DNA from: Myxococcota bacterium
GTDB lineage: Bacteria; Myxococcota_A; Polyangia; HGW-17
DNA length: 35,567 nucleotides
Direction: 5' to 3'
NCBI GenBank assembly: GCA_018821305.1
Contig: JAHJMN010000213.1
Coordinates: 1-35,567, forward strand
Both the position numbers and the translations under genes were made by a program. Below are positions 26,617-35,469 of this stretch, piece by piece. Under the pieces are notes generated by a model. That model was not told the DNA's origin, did no database searches, and saw only the letters and a list, made by a program, of their open reading frames with translations. Numbering within the stretch: position 1 is the first letter of the stretch; each line of letters opens with the position of its first letter.

Positions 26617-26670
26617 GGTCACCCGTACAGTTATCTGTCACGGTTAAAATTTAAGCGCTCTGGTTTAAAA

Positions 26671-27942
26671 ATGGATGAAAGTATCAAACTAAGAATTGAA
26701 AAAAACGGTCAAGTCAAAGTACTTGACGAATTCAGTGCCCGGCGGCTTGCCCGTTTTGCCGGGGATTGGAAACTTGCACCTTCGACTTCTTACCTGATGC
26801 TATTCGAACGGACATCCAGTTCCAATGCTGATCTTTCCGGAGAAAGCAGTCTGATAAGCAAAGTTCTTTTCAGTGGAGTAATCAGTGAAGGATCTTTACT
26901 CGAGTTTTTCAATTTTCTCGGTGAAAACAATCGAACTGGTGTTCTGGTTGTAACAACAGAAAAGTTAAAGAAGTCTATCTTTTTTAAGGATGGTCAGGTG
27001 CGTTATGCCACTTCAAACCTGAATGAAGATCGTCTTGGCGAGGTTTTATACAGGTACGGAATTGTTGGCAAAAATATACTTGATGAAGCTCTGCAGGATA
27101 AAAGCAAGCGTCTTGGGGAAAAGCTGGTTCAATTAGGTTATATTACAGTTGCGGATCTCTACAAAGCGATAAAACTGCAACTTGAGGAAATCTGCTACAG
27201 TTCTTTCATGCTTCAGCAAGGGCATTTCTATTTCTATCAACTCGTATCTGAAGATCTTATTCCATCCACAATTCATCTCCAGACTAGAAATATACTCCTT
27301 GAAGGCGTTCGACGCATGGACGAGATGAGTTATTTCAAGAAAAAGCTTCCTTCTCCGGATGTTGTACCTGAAATCATGGCTGAAGCGAGTGTGAGTAACC
27401 TGACTGATCTTGAAACTTCTACATATAATCTGATCGATGGTAAACGAAATCTTAATGAGATTGCCCGTTTAAATCGCATGGGGTTATTTGAAACTACACG
27501 ATTAATTTTTTATCTCATGCAAGGTGGCTACATTCGAGTCCGAACAGTCAGCTCAATTGCCGGGGATACTTCAAGTGGTGATGACAACATTGAACAATTG
27601 CTCGAAGCATATAATCGTATCTTTAAACATATCAGCGAAAAAGCCGGTTCCGTTACTATAAAGTTGAAACACGATCTTGAAACCTTTACTCAAAAGTTGG
27701 ATGGATCTCTGAAACTTATTTTTAATAATGTTCAAGTTGCCGATAATCTTGTTTTTAATACACCAAAAATTATTGAAAATATTGCTAAAATAGACGATAA
27801 CTCTCGAGTGTTTTCAAATCTATACAAGGCTCTTGATGAGATTTTTTATTTCCTTCTGTTTTCCAGTGGCATTACAATTGAACCGGAAATGGAAACGGAA
27901 CTCCAATCCATAGTAAGCAAGATAAGCCAGAATCAGAAATAG
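26671..27942 (+). CDS. DUF4388 (PATAN) domain protein
   Basis: This 423-residue cytoplasmic protein has a DUF4388/PATAN domain (about 66-200): VLFSGVISEGSLLEFFNFL, GVLVVTTEKLKKSIFFKDGQ and YATSNLNEDRLGEVLYRYG are typical of the family, which is frequent in Myxococcota and often linked to two-component or gliding regulation. A second region (about 240-293) with ETSTYNLIDGKRNLNEIARL and TTRLIFYLMQGGYIRV resembles the winged-helix tail of the family. The last 120 residues (about 305-423) are helical and unrecognised. No membrane segment is present. The ATG has only a weak upstream ribosome site. It lies between the secretin operon and cysteine synthase with its own promoter, so a link to secretion is only positional. 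Confidence 0.8.
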   Translation: MDESIKLRIEKNGQVKVLDEFSARRLARFAGDWKLAPSTSYLMLFERTSSSNADLSGESSLISKVLFSGVISEGSLLEFFNFLGENNRTGVLVVTTEKLKKSIFFKDGQVRYATSNLNEDRLGEVLYRYGIVGKNILDEALQDKSKRLGEKLVQLGYITVADLYKAIKLQLEEICYSSFMLQQGHFYFYQLVSEDLIPSTIHLQTRNILLEGVRRMDEMSYFKKKLPSPDVVPEIMAEASVSNLTDLETSTYNLIDGKRNLNEIARLNRMGLFETTRLIFYLMQGGYIRVRTVSSIAGDTSSGDDNIEQLLEAYNRIFKHISEKAGSVTIKLKHDLETFTQKLDGSLKLIFNNVQVADNLVFNTPKIIENIAKIDDNSRVFSNLYKALDEIFYFLLFSSGITIEPEMETELQSIVSKISQNQK

Positions 27943-28140
27943 TCAGTTCGTATCCTGCTGCCCACCAAACACTCTAAATGTAACTGGAATTAATCTTATC
28001 GACTTGAATAAAGACGGCAAAAGTGGTACCTCCTGAAACAACTGTGGATTTCCACTTCATTCTTCTGAAATTGTGACAAAATCCACTTCTATTTTTAATC
28101 AAAGTGCGTTTGATTTGATAGCCGGAGGCTTTAACTGCTT

Positions 28141-29043
28141 ATGAATTACACATCCAATATCCTTGATCTTATAGGTAATACACCACTAGTAAAGCTCGAA
28201 AAATTCTGCAATCATGGCGGACTTTTTGCAAAATGTGAGTTTCTTAACCCTGGTGGATCAATAAAAGACCGCGTTGCAAAAAGAATTCTTGTGGAAGCGG
28301 TAAAGACGGGAAAGATTACTCCAGGTAAAACGGCGATTATTGAGGCCACCAGTGGAAACACCGGCATTGGAATGGCTTTGGTGGGACGAATTATCGGTTG
28401 CGAGGTAGTTATCGTAATGCCGGAAAACATGTCCGAAGAGCGGAAAAAGCTCATTACCGCCCTGGGAGCCAGACTGGTACTGACAGATGCAAAAGAAAGT
28501 CTCGATGGTTGCCTGAGAAAAATTGAAGAACTTAAAGGTGAATATGAACATCATTACATCCCCAATCAGTTTACGAATCCTTTGAATCCCGCGGTGCACT
28601 ATGAGACTACAGCGCAGGAAATTTGGGACGCGCTGGAAGGAAAAATTGATGTTTTTGTTGCAGGAATAGGGTCTGGTGGCACTGTGCAGGGGGTTGGTAG
28701 TTTTCTTAAAGAGAAAAATCCTGCCATCCGGATTGTTGCAGTGGAACCAAGGGCAAATACAGCCCTTTTAGGTCGTGAGCCAGGGCTCCATCAGATTCAG
28801 GGAATTGGAGACGGTTTTATTCCTGACGTGCTGGATAAAAACCTTGTAGATATGGTTATCACCGTTACCGATGATGATGCTATAAATACCACAAGACAAC
28901 TTGCGAAAATCGAAGGGCTTTTAGTAGGCACTTCTTCTGGGGCAAACATATGGGCGGCATCTGAACTTGCAACTCCCGGTCGAAACGTGGTAACGGTTTT
29001 ACCTGACAGAGCTGAAAGATACTTTTCCACAGCTCTAATTTAA
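28141..29043 (+). CDS. cysK: cysteine synthase (O-acetylserine sulfhydrylase)
   Basis: This 300-residue PLP enzyme makes cysteine from O-acetylserine and sulfide. The PLP Lys is Lys42 in NPGGSIKDR (37-45). The substrate loop is TSGNTG (69-74), the phosphate cup is GIGSGGT (about 176-182), and GIGDGFIPDVL and EGLLVGTSSGAN complete the family pattern. The length equals a bare catalytic domain without a CBS tail. GGAGG lies 12 nt before the ATG, a rather long spacing. No cysE or sulfur-assimilation gene is adjacent. CysM-type use of thiosulfate cannot be excluded. Supplying cysteine would matter in a cell that makes the extremely Cys-rich lipoprotein, but that is only a thought. Confidence 0.9.
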   Translation: MNYTSNILDLIGNTPLVKLEKFCNHGGLFAKCEFLNPGGSIKDRVAKRILVEAVKTGKITPGKTAIIEATSGNTGIGMALVGRIIGCEVVIVMPENMSEERKKLITALGARLVLTDAKESLDGCLRKIEELKGEYEHHYIPNQFTNPLNPAVHYETTAQEIWDALEGKIDVFVAGIGSGGTVQGVGSFLKEKNPAIRIVAVEPRANTALLGREPGLHQIQGIGDGFIPDVLDKNLVDMVITVTDDDAINTTRQLAKIEGLLVGTSSGANIWAASELATPGRNVVTVLPDRAERYFSTALI

Positions 29044-29083
29044 AAAAAAAGCATGACTTAATAATGGTCAGCGGAGATTTGAA

Positions 29084-29248
29084 ATGAATACAATTGAATA
29101 CAATAATGTAATGTTTGAAAAAATGCGAAATCTGGAAAAAGCTGTAAAGCTTTCCATGGGTGATCAGAATAAGATTGATGAACATTATGCAAATTTCATT
29201 AGTGAGATTAAGAAAATTAAAAATCCCCTGGAAAGTTGTGTAAAATAG
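29084..29248 (+). CDS. small ORF, 54 residues, unknown
   Basis: A short frame starts with ATG at 29084, preceded by GGAG at a spacing of about 7 nt, 40 bp after cysteine synthase and in the same direction. The predicted protein is charged and helix-prone (MFEKMRNLEKAVKLSMGD in the first half, then ISEIKKIKNPLESCVK). It has one Cys near the end and no signal or membrane segment. No family is recognised. The good ribosome site and ordinary codon use argue for a gene; the short length leaves doubt. Confidence 0.5.
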   Translation: MNTIEYNNVMFEKMRNLEKAVKLSMGDQNKIDEHYANFISEIKKIKNPLESCVK

Positions 29249-29419
29249 TCAGTTATCCGAAAATTCAAAAATCAGTATTTTTAACATACTGTAAAGTACG
29301 GTGAGACCAAGAGATGTTGAAAATATTATTAGTAGTCGGATAGACTTTAAATAAAATTCTTCAAGAAGCTAATTTTCAGCTACAATCAATGGATAGAAGA
29401 GCTTTCTTGTGAAACAAAA

Positions 29420-30214
29420 ATGAAAACAAAATCAAAACCAGTCACTGAAAAAACGAAATCCGGAACAAATTCCAATGTATCTCTACCTGACACAACGGCC
29501 GAAGGAAAATCCGAATCGGAAGATATCGTGGAATGCATGGATATCAATTGTATTTTAAGTAAGAATCACATACTTCACGATGTTTCTTTTAGCGTCAAGA
29601 AGAATGGAATTACAGCACTTATTGGACTCAACGGAGCTGGTAAAACAACAGTTTTAAAAATAATCAGTGGATTACTTGTGCCATCTTCCGGTAGAGTCCT
29701 CATCGGGGGCAAAGATATCGCTGAAAATCAGGATATTCTCGAAAATATAGGTATTTTACCTGAAGATACAATTTTAGATTCCGAGCTTAAAGTCTGTGAA
29801 CAACTATATTTTGCCGCTCGCCTTCGGGGACTGAAATGTTCTGTAAAGGAAGCGGTTGATAGGGTAACCACAATTTTTGAACTTGGAACTGTCTGGAATT
29901 ACCTCACCGGGGAATTATCCCGGGGTTATCGTCAGCGTCTTTCTTTAGCAGTAAGTCTTATACACGATCCGGAAATCATGATTCTGGATGAGCCCACAAA
30001 TGGTCTGGATCCGGGACAAATCGAAAGTTTACATGAATATCTCCTTACGGCCAGAAAAGATCATACAGTAATCCTGTCCACTCACCTCCTTTCTGAAGTT
30101 GTTAAACTTGCGGGGAGAGCTCTGGTTATACGGCAGGGTCGCATCAGTTGGGATGGGACTACGGATGATGAAATGACTCTTAAAACTGCGATACTGGAGG
30201 AAATTCTAAAATGA
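29420..30214 (+). CDS. ABC transporter ATPase (ABC-2 / gliding type)
   Basis: The 264-residue ATPase has a polar 35-residue N-terminal extension, then Walker A GLNGAGKTT (about 70-78), the signature LSRGYRQR (about 166-173), Walker B IMILDEPTNGLDP (about 187-199) and the H-loop STHLLSE (about 216-222). It resembles GldA and other ABC-2 ATPases that pair with a membrane permease. The next gene starts within its stop codon (ATGA), so the pair is translated together. The ribosome site before the ATG is weak; an internal ATG at about codon 40 (MDIN) is an alternative start. Upstream, 29249-29419 holds no gene. Confidence 0.9.
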   Translation: MKTKSKPVTEKTKSGTNSNVSLPDTTAEGKSESEDIVECMDINCILSKNHILHDVSFSVKKNGITALIGLNGAGKTTVLKIISGLLVPSSGRVLIGGKDIAENQDILENIGILPEDTILDSELKVCEQLYFAARLRGLKCSVKEAVDRVTTIFELGTVWNYLTGELSRGYRQRLSLAVSLIHDPEIMILDEPTNGLDPGQIESLHEYLLTARKDHTVILSTHLLSEVVKLAGRALVIRQGRISWDGTTDDEMTLKTAILEEILK

Positions 30215-32376
30215 AATCAGGCGAAAAAGCTCCCGTGTCACTGTTTATTTATTCGGTTTTTATAAGAGAGTTGAGACTTGTATTAGCATCGCCTCTTTTT
30301 TACGCTGCTTTTCTCATGTTTCTGGTCATCGGAGGGATGGGTAGTCTGAATGCTATTCATTCGAGTGGAGTTGTCTCTTTGACTCCATATTTTCAGTTAT
30401 CTCCATGGCTGGTAATGTTTCTGGCTATTTCGGTTTCTGCTCCCATGCTTCTTAAAAAACCCGGTTACAGGGATATTTCTTTAATGATTCCGAACCGCAT
30501 GGGTAGTGCCCTTGCGGGAAAGTTTCTCGCGGGGTTCCTGACGGTATTGCTTCCCCTTTTTTCAGGGTATCTTCTCGTTATATTTATTAATGCTGCCGAC
30601 TGGGGAACGCCGGACAAGGGCATATGGCTGAGCGGGACCATTGGTCTCATCCTCGCAGGAATCTCCTTTTTCTCCCTCGGACTTTTCATCAGTTCTTTCC
30701 AGAAAAATATTACGAGCACATTTATTATCGGTTTTATGACGGCTTTTTTCCTCTGGATTCCCGAATTTGTTGCGGATAAAGCTGGTGAGTCATTGCATTT
30801 TGTGCGATATATTTCAATAAATTACCACATCTCTCGTTTTTCACAGGGGTTAATCCGAATTCAGGATCTCGCATTTTTTGCAGGGATTACGGCTCTATCG
30901 GTCCTGCTAATTGGGATTTCACTCCGAATGCGTTCGGGCAAAAGCTTTTTTCGGGCTCTGAATCCTGTTTATACTCTCCTTGTAGTTCTAATAATTGTAT
31001 TTGTAAACCTACTGGCTATAAAACTTGATACTTCCTTTGACTTGACACGGGACAGGCTTTTTTCCCTTGATAAATCCACAAAAAATACGCTTTCTAATTT
31101 AAAGGTTCCAGTAAAAGCAGTGTTTTTCAGTTCGTCACGTCTCCCCTCGCGCCTCAAGCACCTGCGTAATGATGCAATTACTGTCTTAAAACAGTACGGG
31201 AATGTGAGTTCGAAGTTTTCCTGGACAGTTCTGGACCCCGATACGGATCCTGCGGCAAAGAAACTCGCATCAGACTATCGGATCTCGGAAATAGAAATAG
31301 GCAATTATTCTCATCGCAAAACGAATCTGGAGCGTATCTTTTTCGGAATAGCCATCGTCAGCGGTGAAAAAATAGAAACTATTCCCGAAGCTGTGAACGC
31401 TGTGCGATCAAGAACTCTGGAATATGAACTTACTTTTCGTATAAAAAGAATAAGTTCCCCGGAAATTAATATTCTTTTCTCATCAGGTCACAGGGAAGAT
31501 TCCGGTGATGATTTACGGGCTCCTTTTAATAAGTTTTTTAATAATCTTAAAGAGTTCAAGCTTAAAAGAGTAAACCTTACAACGGATGCTCTGGACGAAG
31601 GAAGTGCCCTGATAATTGCCGGACCTCAGGTGACTTTCAGTAAAAATGAAATTGAAAAGATTACTAAATTCATGGCCAGAGGTGGTGGCGTTCTGTTTTT
31701 TCTCGACGGACTCAAAATGAAGTGGAAGAAAAATATATCCGGCATCCCAATGCATTGGATTATTAATAAAACTGGTCTTGAAGAACTACTGGAAAAGCGT
31801 GGGATTACTCAGAATCACGATATGATTCTATCTTTCCGTGCTCCCAAACTCCCGGTAAATCAGCATCAGACCATGACTTACCCTCTTATGCCGTTTATTG
31901 ACGTCAATAAAAAACTCATGGTAGTGCCCTATACAGTGTCCTCTTTCAGTGTGAAAAATGAAAAAGATTTCAAAAGTGTTATAAAAACCACTAATGAAGC
32001 ATGGAGGCACATTAATGTGTATGAGGAAAATCGTTCCTGGCCCGTTTCAAAGGATCGTGGGCCATTTATCACGGGGCTTTTGAGTAAGGGAAAAGAAAAA
32101 TTCTTTGTTTTCGGGGACAGTGATATTCTCAGGGATCGCGGGTTTGATTCCGTAAATACCCATGTAATTTTCTTGAGACATTTCATAAATGAAGTCTTGA
32201 GTGACGATTCTCTTTCCCATTTGCGATTCAAGGGCCGGGGGGTTGTATGGATCAGTCCCTCAGGAAAGTCTCTCACCTGGATAAACACCAGAGTATGCTT
32301 CATCCCTTCAATTCTTGTGATACTTGCAGGAATTCTGTATAACTTTCTCAGAAGGCGCAGAAAAGGTGCGAAATGA
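30211..32376 (+). CDS. ABC-2 permease fused to a GldG-like periplasmic domain
   Basis: This 721-residue protein joins two usually separate parts. Residues about 1-240 hold six hydrophobic segments of an ABC-2/GldF-type permease. A seventh segment (about 251-271) leads into a large periplasmic domain (about 275-680) of the GldG / ABC_transp_aux type, with LDKSTKNTLSNLKVPVKAVF at its start and ALIIAGPQVTFSKNEIEKI and GGGVLFFLDG further on. A last helix (about 692-710) ends in RRRRKGAK. Stop and start codons overlap with both neighbours (ATGA on each side). In Bacteroidota GldF and GldG serve gliding, but in other phyla related modules have no proven substrate. Confidence 0.88.
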   Translation: MKSGEKAPVSLFIYSVFIRELRLVLASPLFYAAFLMFLVIGGMGSLNAIHSSGVVSLTPYFQLSPWLVMFLAISVSAPMLLKKPGYRDISLMIPNRMGSALAGKFLAGFLTVLLPLFSGYLLVIFINAADWGTPDKGIWLSGTIGLILAGISFFSLGLFISSFQKNITSTFIIGFMTAFFLWIPEFVADKAGESLHFVRYISINYHISRFSQGLIRIQDLAFFAGITALSVLLIGISLRMRSGKSFFRALNPVYTLLVVLIIVFVNLLAIKLDTSFDLTRDRLFSLDKSTKNTLSNLKVPVKAVFFSSSRLPSRLKHLRNDAITVLKQYGNVSSKFSWTVLDPDTDPAAKKLASDYRISEIEIGNYSHRKTNLERIFFGIAIVSGEKIETIPEAVNAVRSRTLEYELTFRIKRISSPEINILFSSGHREDSGDDLRAPFNKFFNNLKEFKLKRVNLTTDALDEGSALIIAGPQVTFSKNEIEKITKFMARGGGVLFFLDGLKMKWKKNISGIPMHWIINKTGLEELLEKRGITQNHDMILSFRAPKLPVNQHQTMTYPLMPFIDVNKKLMVVPYTVSSFSVKNEKDFKSVIKTTNEAWRHINVYEENRSWPVSKDRGPFITGLLSKGKEKFFVFGDSDILRDRGFDSVNTHVIFLRHFINEVLSDDSLSHLRFKGRGVVWISPSGKSLTWINTRVCFIPSILVILAGILYNFLRRRRKGAK

Positions 32377-33845
32377 AAGTAAAACTTACAACTTTAGTCC
32401 CGATTTTCCTCATCGCAAGTCTTGCGGCAGGTGTTTATTTTTTATGGCCGAAGGATATAAATCCCCCAAAACTCGAAGACAAAAACCGCTCCGAAGGAAA
32501 ATACCCACTCATACAGGCGGATCTCATTGGCGTCGACAAGGTGGAACTTAAGAATATTCATGGGATTTTCACTTTCCAAAAGGAAAAAGACGGTTGGTTT
32601 ATGATTTTACCAATTCGTATGAAAACACCGGACAAACTATGGAATGGACTGATGCTTAAATTGTCCGGTATCCGCTATTCAATGAAGGTTTCTGATTCCC
32701 CAAAGCAATTCAAAACATACCTTGTGGATAATAAAAAGGGACTGAAACTGTCGTTTTACGTTGGTGAAACGCTTAAAAAATCGATCATACTTGGCAAATC
32801 CCGCAAATTTACGCTTATCAGAGAAGATAAAAAGAATGATGTCTGGCAGGCTACGGGTTCCCTGAGACAGCTCTTTGTGAAAGACCTTGCAGGGTGGTTC
32901 GATTCGGAAATGGTTAAAGAGAAGTATGAAAATATTTCTAAATTTGAGACTCTGACTCCGGATGGAAACATTGTATTCAGTTTCGAAAAAAATCCTGACT
33001 GGAAAATAGTTAAAGGCCCCGCTGTAAGTAAGTTTGCACCGAAGAATATTGAAAAGGCAGTTAAAGCCCTTTTACGGTTTGATGTACGTAAAATTAACAA
33101 CGATGTGCATCAGCGGGAGAAGTATCTGAAAGGAGGCCCTGGCAAAATTCGGATTACTTCCAAATCTGGACAGACCTGGACTTTTACCCTTGGTATAATG
33201 GAGGGCCAATATCGGAATATGGCCATAGGCGACAGTAAGTGGCTGGGTGTATTGTTTGAGAGAAAGATAAAGCCTGCCATTATCTTCCGTGCTGAAGATG
33301 CCATGGATCGTCGGCTTTTTGATTATAAATATGAAACTATCAAGCGAATTGAGGGCAAGTGTCGTGGAAGTGAGTATGAAATCCTGCGCAATGATGCAAA
33401 AAGCCAGTTCAAATACATAAAAGGCAATGCGACCTTTGTTGTTTCACCGCAAAAAATTAAGAAATACAGTGGTATGTGGGATAGGGGCGCATTTATGGCG
33501 GATCAAATTTATCCTGCAACTGCGGAATTTGATGATGCCAAAACTGGTTTCAGTGACACTTCGGATTTTATCGAGATTGAGTTTTTCGATGGTAAAAAAG
33601 TTCGCTATTCTTTTGGAAAGGAAATTCCTGCGGATATGAAGGGGTTCTTCTGGACCTGGACAAAATCCGATGCAATGAAGGATTACATATATAAAGTTGA
33701 ACGGAAAGCGCTGTACAATTTCTGTCTCACAAGGAAAGATTACATGGCTCCCGCTCCGGATCCCGATGATATTCCCCTTATGCCTAAGGATAAAGGGGCT
33801 GCTCCGGGAAAAATCAAATCAAAAATTAAGGTGTTGAAAAAGTAA
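32373..33845 (+). CDS. DUF4340 membrane-anchored protein
   Basis: This 490-residue protein starts with one membrane helix (about 7-24) and continues outside the membrane. It has the DUF4340 pattern: VDKVELKNIHGIFTFQKEKDGWFM (two shorter pieces near 51-74), LKLSFYVGETLKKSIILG and a WQATGSLRQLFVKDLAGWFDSEM-like run that usually marks these proteins. The tail (about 465-490) is Pro/Lys-rich. DUF4340 genes commonly follow GldG-like ABC genes, as here. Its start is in an ATGA overlap with the permease and its TAA shares one base with the pyrF ATG (TAATG). The molecular function of the family is unknown. Confidence 0.85.
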   Translation: MKVKLTTLVPIFLIASLAAGVYFLWPKDINPPKLEDKNRSEGKYPLIQADLIGVDKVELKNIHGIFTFQKEKDGWFMILPIRMKTPDKLWNGLMLKLSGIRYSMKVSDSPKQFKTYLVDNKKGLKLSFYVGETLKKSIILGKSRKFTLIREDKKNDVWQATGSLRQLFVKDLAGWFDSEMVKEKYENISKFETLTPDGNIVFSFEKNPDWKIVKGPAVSKFAPKNIEKAVKALLRFDVRKINNDVHQREKYLKGGPGKIRITSKSGQTWTFTLGIMEGQYRNMAIGDSKWLGVLFERKIKPAIIFRAEDAMDRRLFDYKYETIKRIEGKCRGSEYEILRNDAKSQFKYIKGNATFVVSPQKIKKYSGMWDRGAFMADQIYPATAEFDDAKTGFSDTSDFIEIEFFDGKKVRYSFGKEIPADMKGFFWTWTKSDAMKDYIYKVERKALYNFCLTRKDYMAPAPDPDDIPLMPKDKGAAPGKIKSKIKVLKK

Positions 33846-34555
33846 TGGAAAAACCTCAACTTGCTTTTGCTCTTGATGTTTCTGATACTGAAGCGGCCGT
33901 GGCTCTGGCCCATAAAATTTCTCAGCATGTGGATATTTTCAAAATAGGTCTTGAACTGTTCACATCTGAGGGCCCCGCCGTCGTTTCCGAGATAAAAAAA
34001 ACCGGAAAGAAGATTTTTCTCGATCTGAAACTCCATGATATTCCTGCTACCGTAGCCGGTGCCGTTTCCAGCGCCTCAAAACTGGGCGTTGATTACCTGA
34101 CCATTCACACAGCAGGGGGCCTTGAAATGATGAAAGCCGCCGCCGCCGCCGCAGGTAATATAAAAATACTCGGCGTAACGGTGCTTACGAGCATGGATGA
34201 GCAGGCCCAGGCGGCAACAGGTGTTAATCTTTCTGTGGGAGAAACAGTCCTCAAGCGGTTCGACCTGGCCTGCACCGCAAAAATTGCCGGTATCGTCGCT
34301 TCGGGAAAAGAACTGGAACTTTTATCTTCCGTTGATAAAAAATCCATGCTCTACGTTATTCCCGGAATCCGTGAGAACACCGCAGTTGGCGATCAGAAGC
34401 GGGTAATGGATGCTAAAACGGCGGTCAGTCTGGGAGCTGACATTCTGGTTGTAGGCAGACCAATTCGTGATGCGGCAGATCCAGCATTCGCCGCGGCAAA
34501 TTTCCAGAAAAAAATAATGGAGGCTTTCAGTGAGAAAAAAAGCAACGCCAAGTGA
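33845..34555 (+). CDS. pyrF: orotidine 5'-phosphate decarboxylase
   Basis: The 236-residue TIM-barrel enzyme makes UMP from OMP, the last step of pyrimidine synthesis. The catalytic set is intact: Asp11, Lys33 and the Asp60-x-Lys62-x-x-Asp65 motif (DLKLHD). IHTAGG, GVTVLTSM and VIPGIR further along are typical of the bacterial short form (230-240 residues). It begins inside the DUF4340 stop (TAATG) and its end overlaps the rlmB start by 26 bp, so a housekeeping gene is carried in the ABC operon. The C-terminal GADILVVGRPI contains the phosphate-binding Arg. Confidence 0.95.
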   Translation: MEKPQLAFALDVSDTEAAVALAHKISQHVDIFKIGLELFTSEGPAVVSEIKKTGKKIFLDLKLHDIPATVAGAVSSASKLGVDYLTIHTAGGLEMMKAAAAAAGNIKILGVTVLTSMDEQAQAATGVNLSVGETVLKRFDLACTAKIAGIVASGKELELLSSVDKKSMLYVIPGIRENTAVGDQKRVMDAKTAVSLGADILVVGRPIRDAADPAFAAANFQKKIMEAFSEKKSNAK

Positions 34556-35288
34556 AGGTGACAGTCTGGTCTTCGGAATCCATCCGGTAACTCAGGCTTT
34601 AGAGTCCGCAAAACCCGTTTCCATGTGCATTACATCTTCGGCCCCTGCGGAACTTGTAAAAGAAGCTCACAGGCGTAATATACCTGTTGAAAATCTAACT
34701 ACATCCGAAATGGACGTGCTCACCGGCAACGGAACCCATCAGGGCATTGTTCTTTTTATTGAAGGTTACAAGTATGCCCGTTGGGACGATTTTATTGAAG
34801 AAATGCACAAACCTTCAAAGGAAGGTCGCACCGTTGTGTTCCTCGATCGCATCACAGACCCCCGAAATCTTGGGGCCGTTTTGCGTTCAGCTTATCTTTT
34901 CGGCGTTCGGGCTACAGTACTTCCATTTAACCAAAGTGCAAAGGTCACCGCTGGCACGATTAAGAGCTCCGTGGGTGCTGCCCTTCTTACGGATGTTATC
35001 CGCGTTACAAATCTTGCAACAGCCTGTCGCGAAATGCGGGAAGCAGGCTTCAAGATAGTGGGCCTTAAAATGGACGGTAAACCGATTTTCGAATCCGATT
35101 TATCCGGTGATGTAGTAATCATAACGGGCAGTGAAGATCGCGGCATACGTCCGGGCCTTGAGTCCCTCTGTGACGAAATGATCTCAATTCCCATGATGTC
35201 TTCAAGTGTAGGTTCTTTCAACGCCTCCGTCTCCGCCGGTATAGCCCTCTACGAAGTAACCCGCCAGAAATCCCCAAAAACAAACTGA
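34530..35288 (+). CDS. rlmB: 23S rRNA (guanosine-2'-O-)-methyltransferase RlmB (SpoU/TrmH family)
   Basis: This 252-residue SPOUT methyltransferase has an N-terminal substrate-binding domain with FGIHPVTQALES (15-26) and a C-terminal knot domain. Motif 1 is DPRNLGAVLRSA (about 110-121), motif 2 GSEDRGI (about 200-206) and motif 3 IPMMSSSVGSFNASVSAGIAL (two pieces near 219-239). GTHQGIV (about 70-76) is also typical of RlmB. Related TrmH-type enzymes act on tRNA, so the target is likely but not certain. The start is GTG at 34530 with GGAGG 7 nt upstream, lying 26 bp inside pyrF. It is the last gene of the run; no terminator was recognised after it. Confidence 0.9.
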   Translation: MRKKATPSEGDSLVFGIHPVTQALESAKPVSMCITSSAPAELVKEAHRRNIPVENLTTSEMDVLTGNGTHQGIVLFIEGYKYARWDDFIEEMHKPSKEGRTVVFLDRITDPRNLGAVLRSAYLFGVRATVLPFNQSAKVTAGTIKSSVGAALLTDVIRVTNLATACREMREAGFKIVGLKMDGKPIFESDLSGDVVIITGSEDRGIRPGLESLCDEMISIPMMSSSVGSFNASVSAGIALYEVTRQKSPKTN

Positions 35289-35329
35289 ATCACATAGACG
35301 TAAATGATCACACCCGTGAATCCTGAATA

Positions 35330-35390
35330 GTTCGTGTCCTGTAATACAATAAATCAAATTTTTCGCCGATTTTTGGCTCAGGACAGTAAC
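35330..35390. repeat. 61-bp intergenic element with TGTCCTG terminal inverted repeats
   Basis: The left end GTTCGTGTCCTGT (35330-35342) and the right end TCAGGACAGTAAC (35378-35390) are inverted relatives. The core from TGTCCTG to CAGGACA is 51 bp, against 50 bp in the copy at 5312-5361, and both continue with TAATACA after the left motif. It belongs to the family also seen at 7428-7503. A frame of 63 codons starting in the repeat (35334) is not taken as a gene. Confidence 0.55.
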
Positions 35391-35469
35391 CGCAAGGTGT
35401 TGAAAATATTACTAGACCGCTTCCTTAGTAATACGATTGTGAGTTATTTTAAAGAAATGCTTCAGGAAA

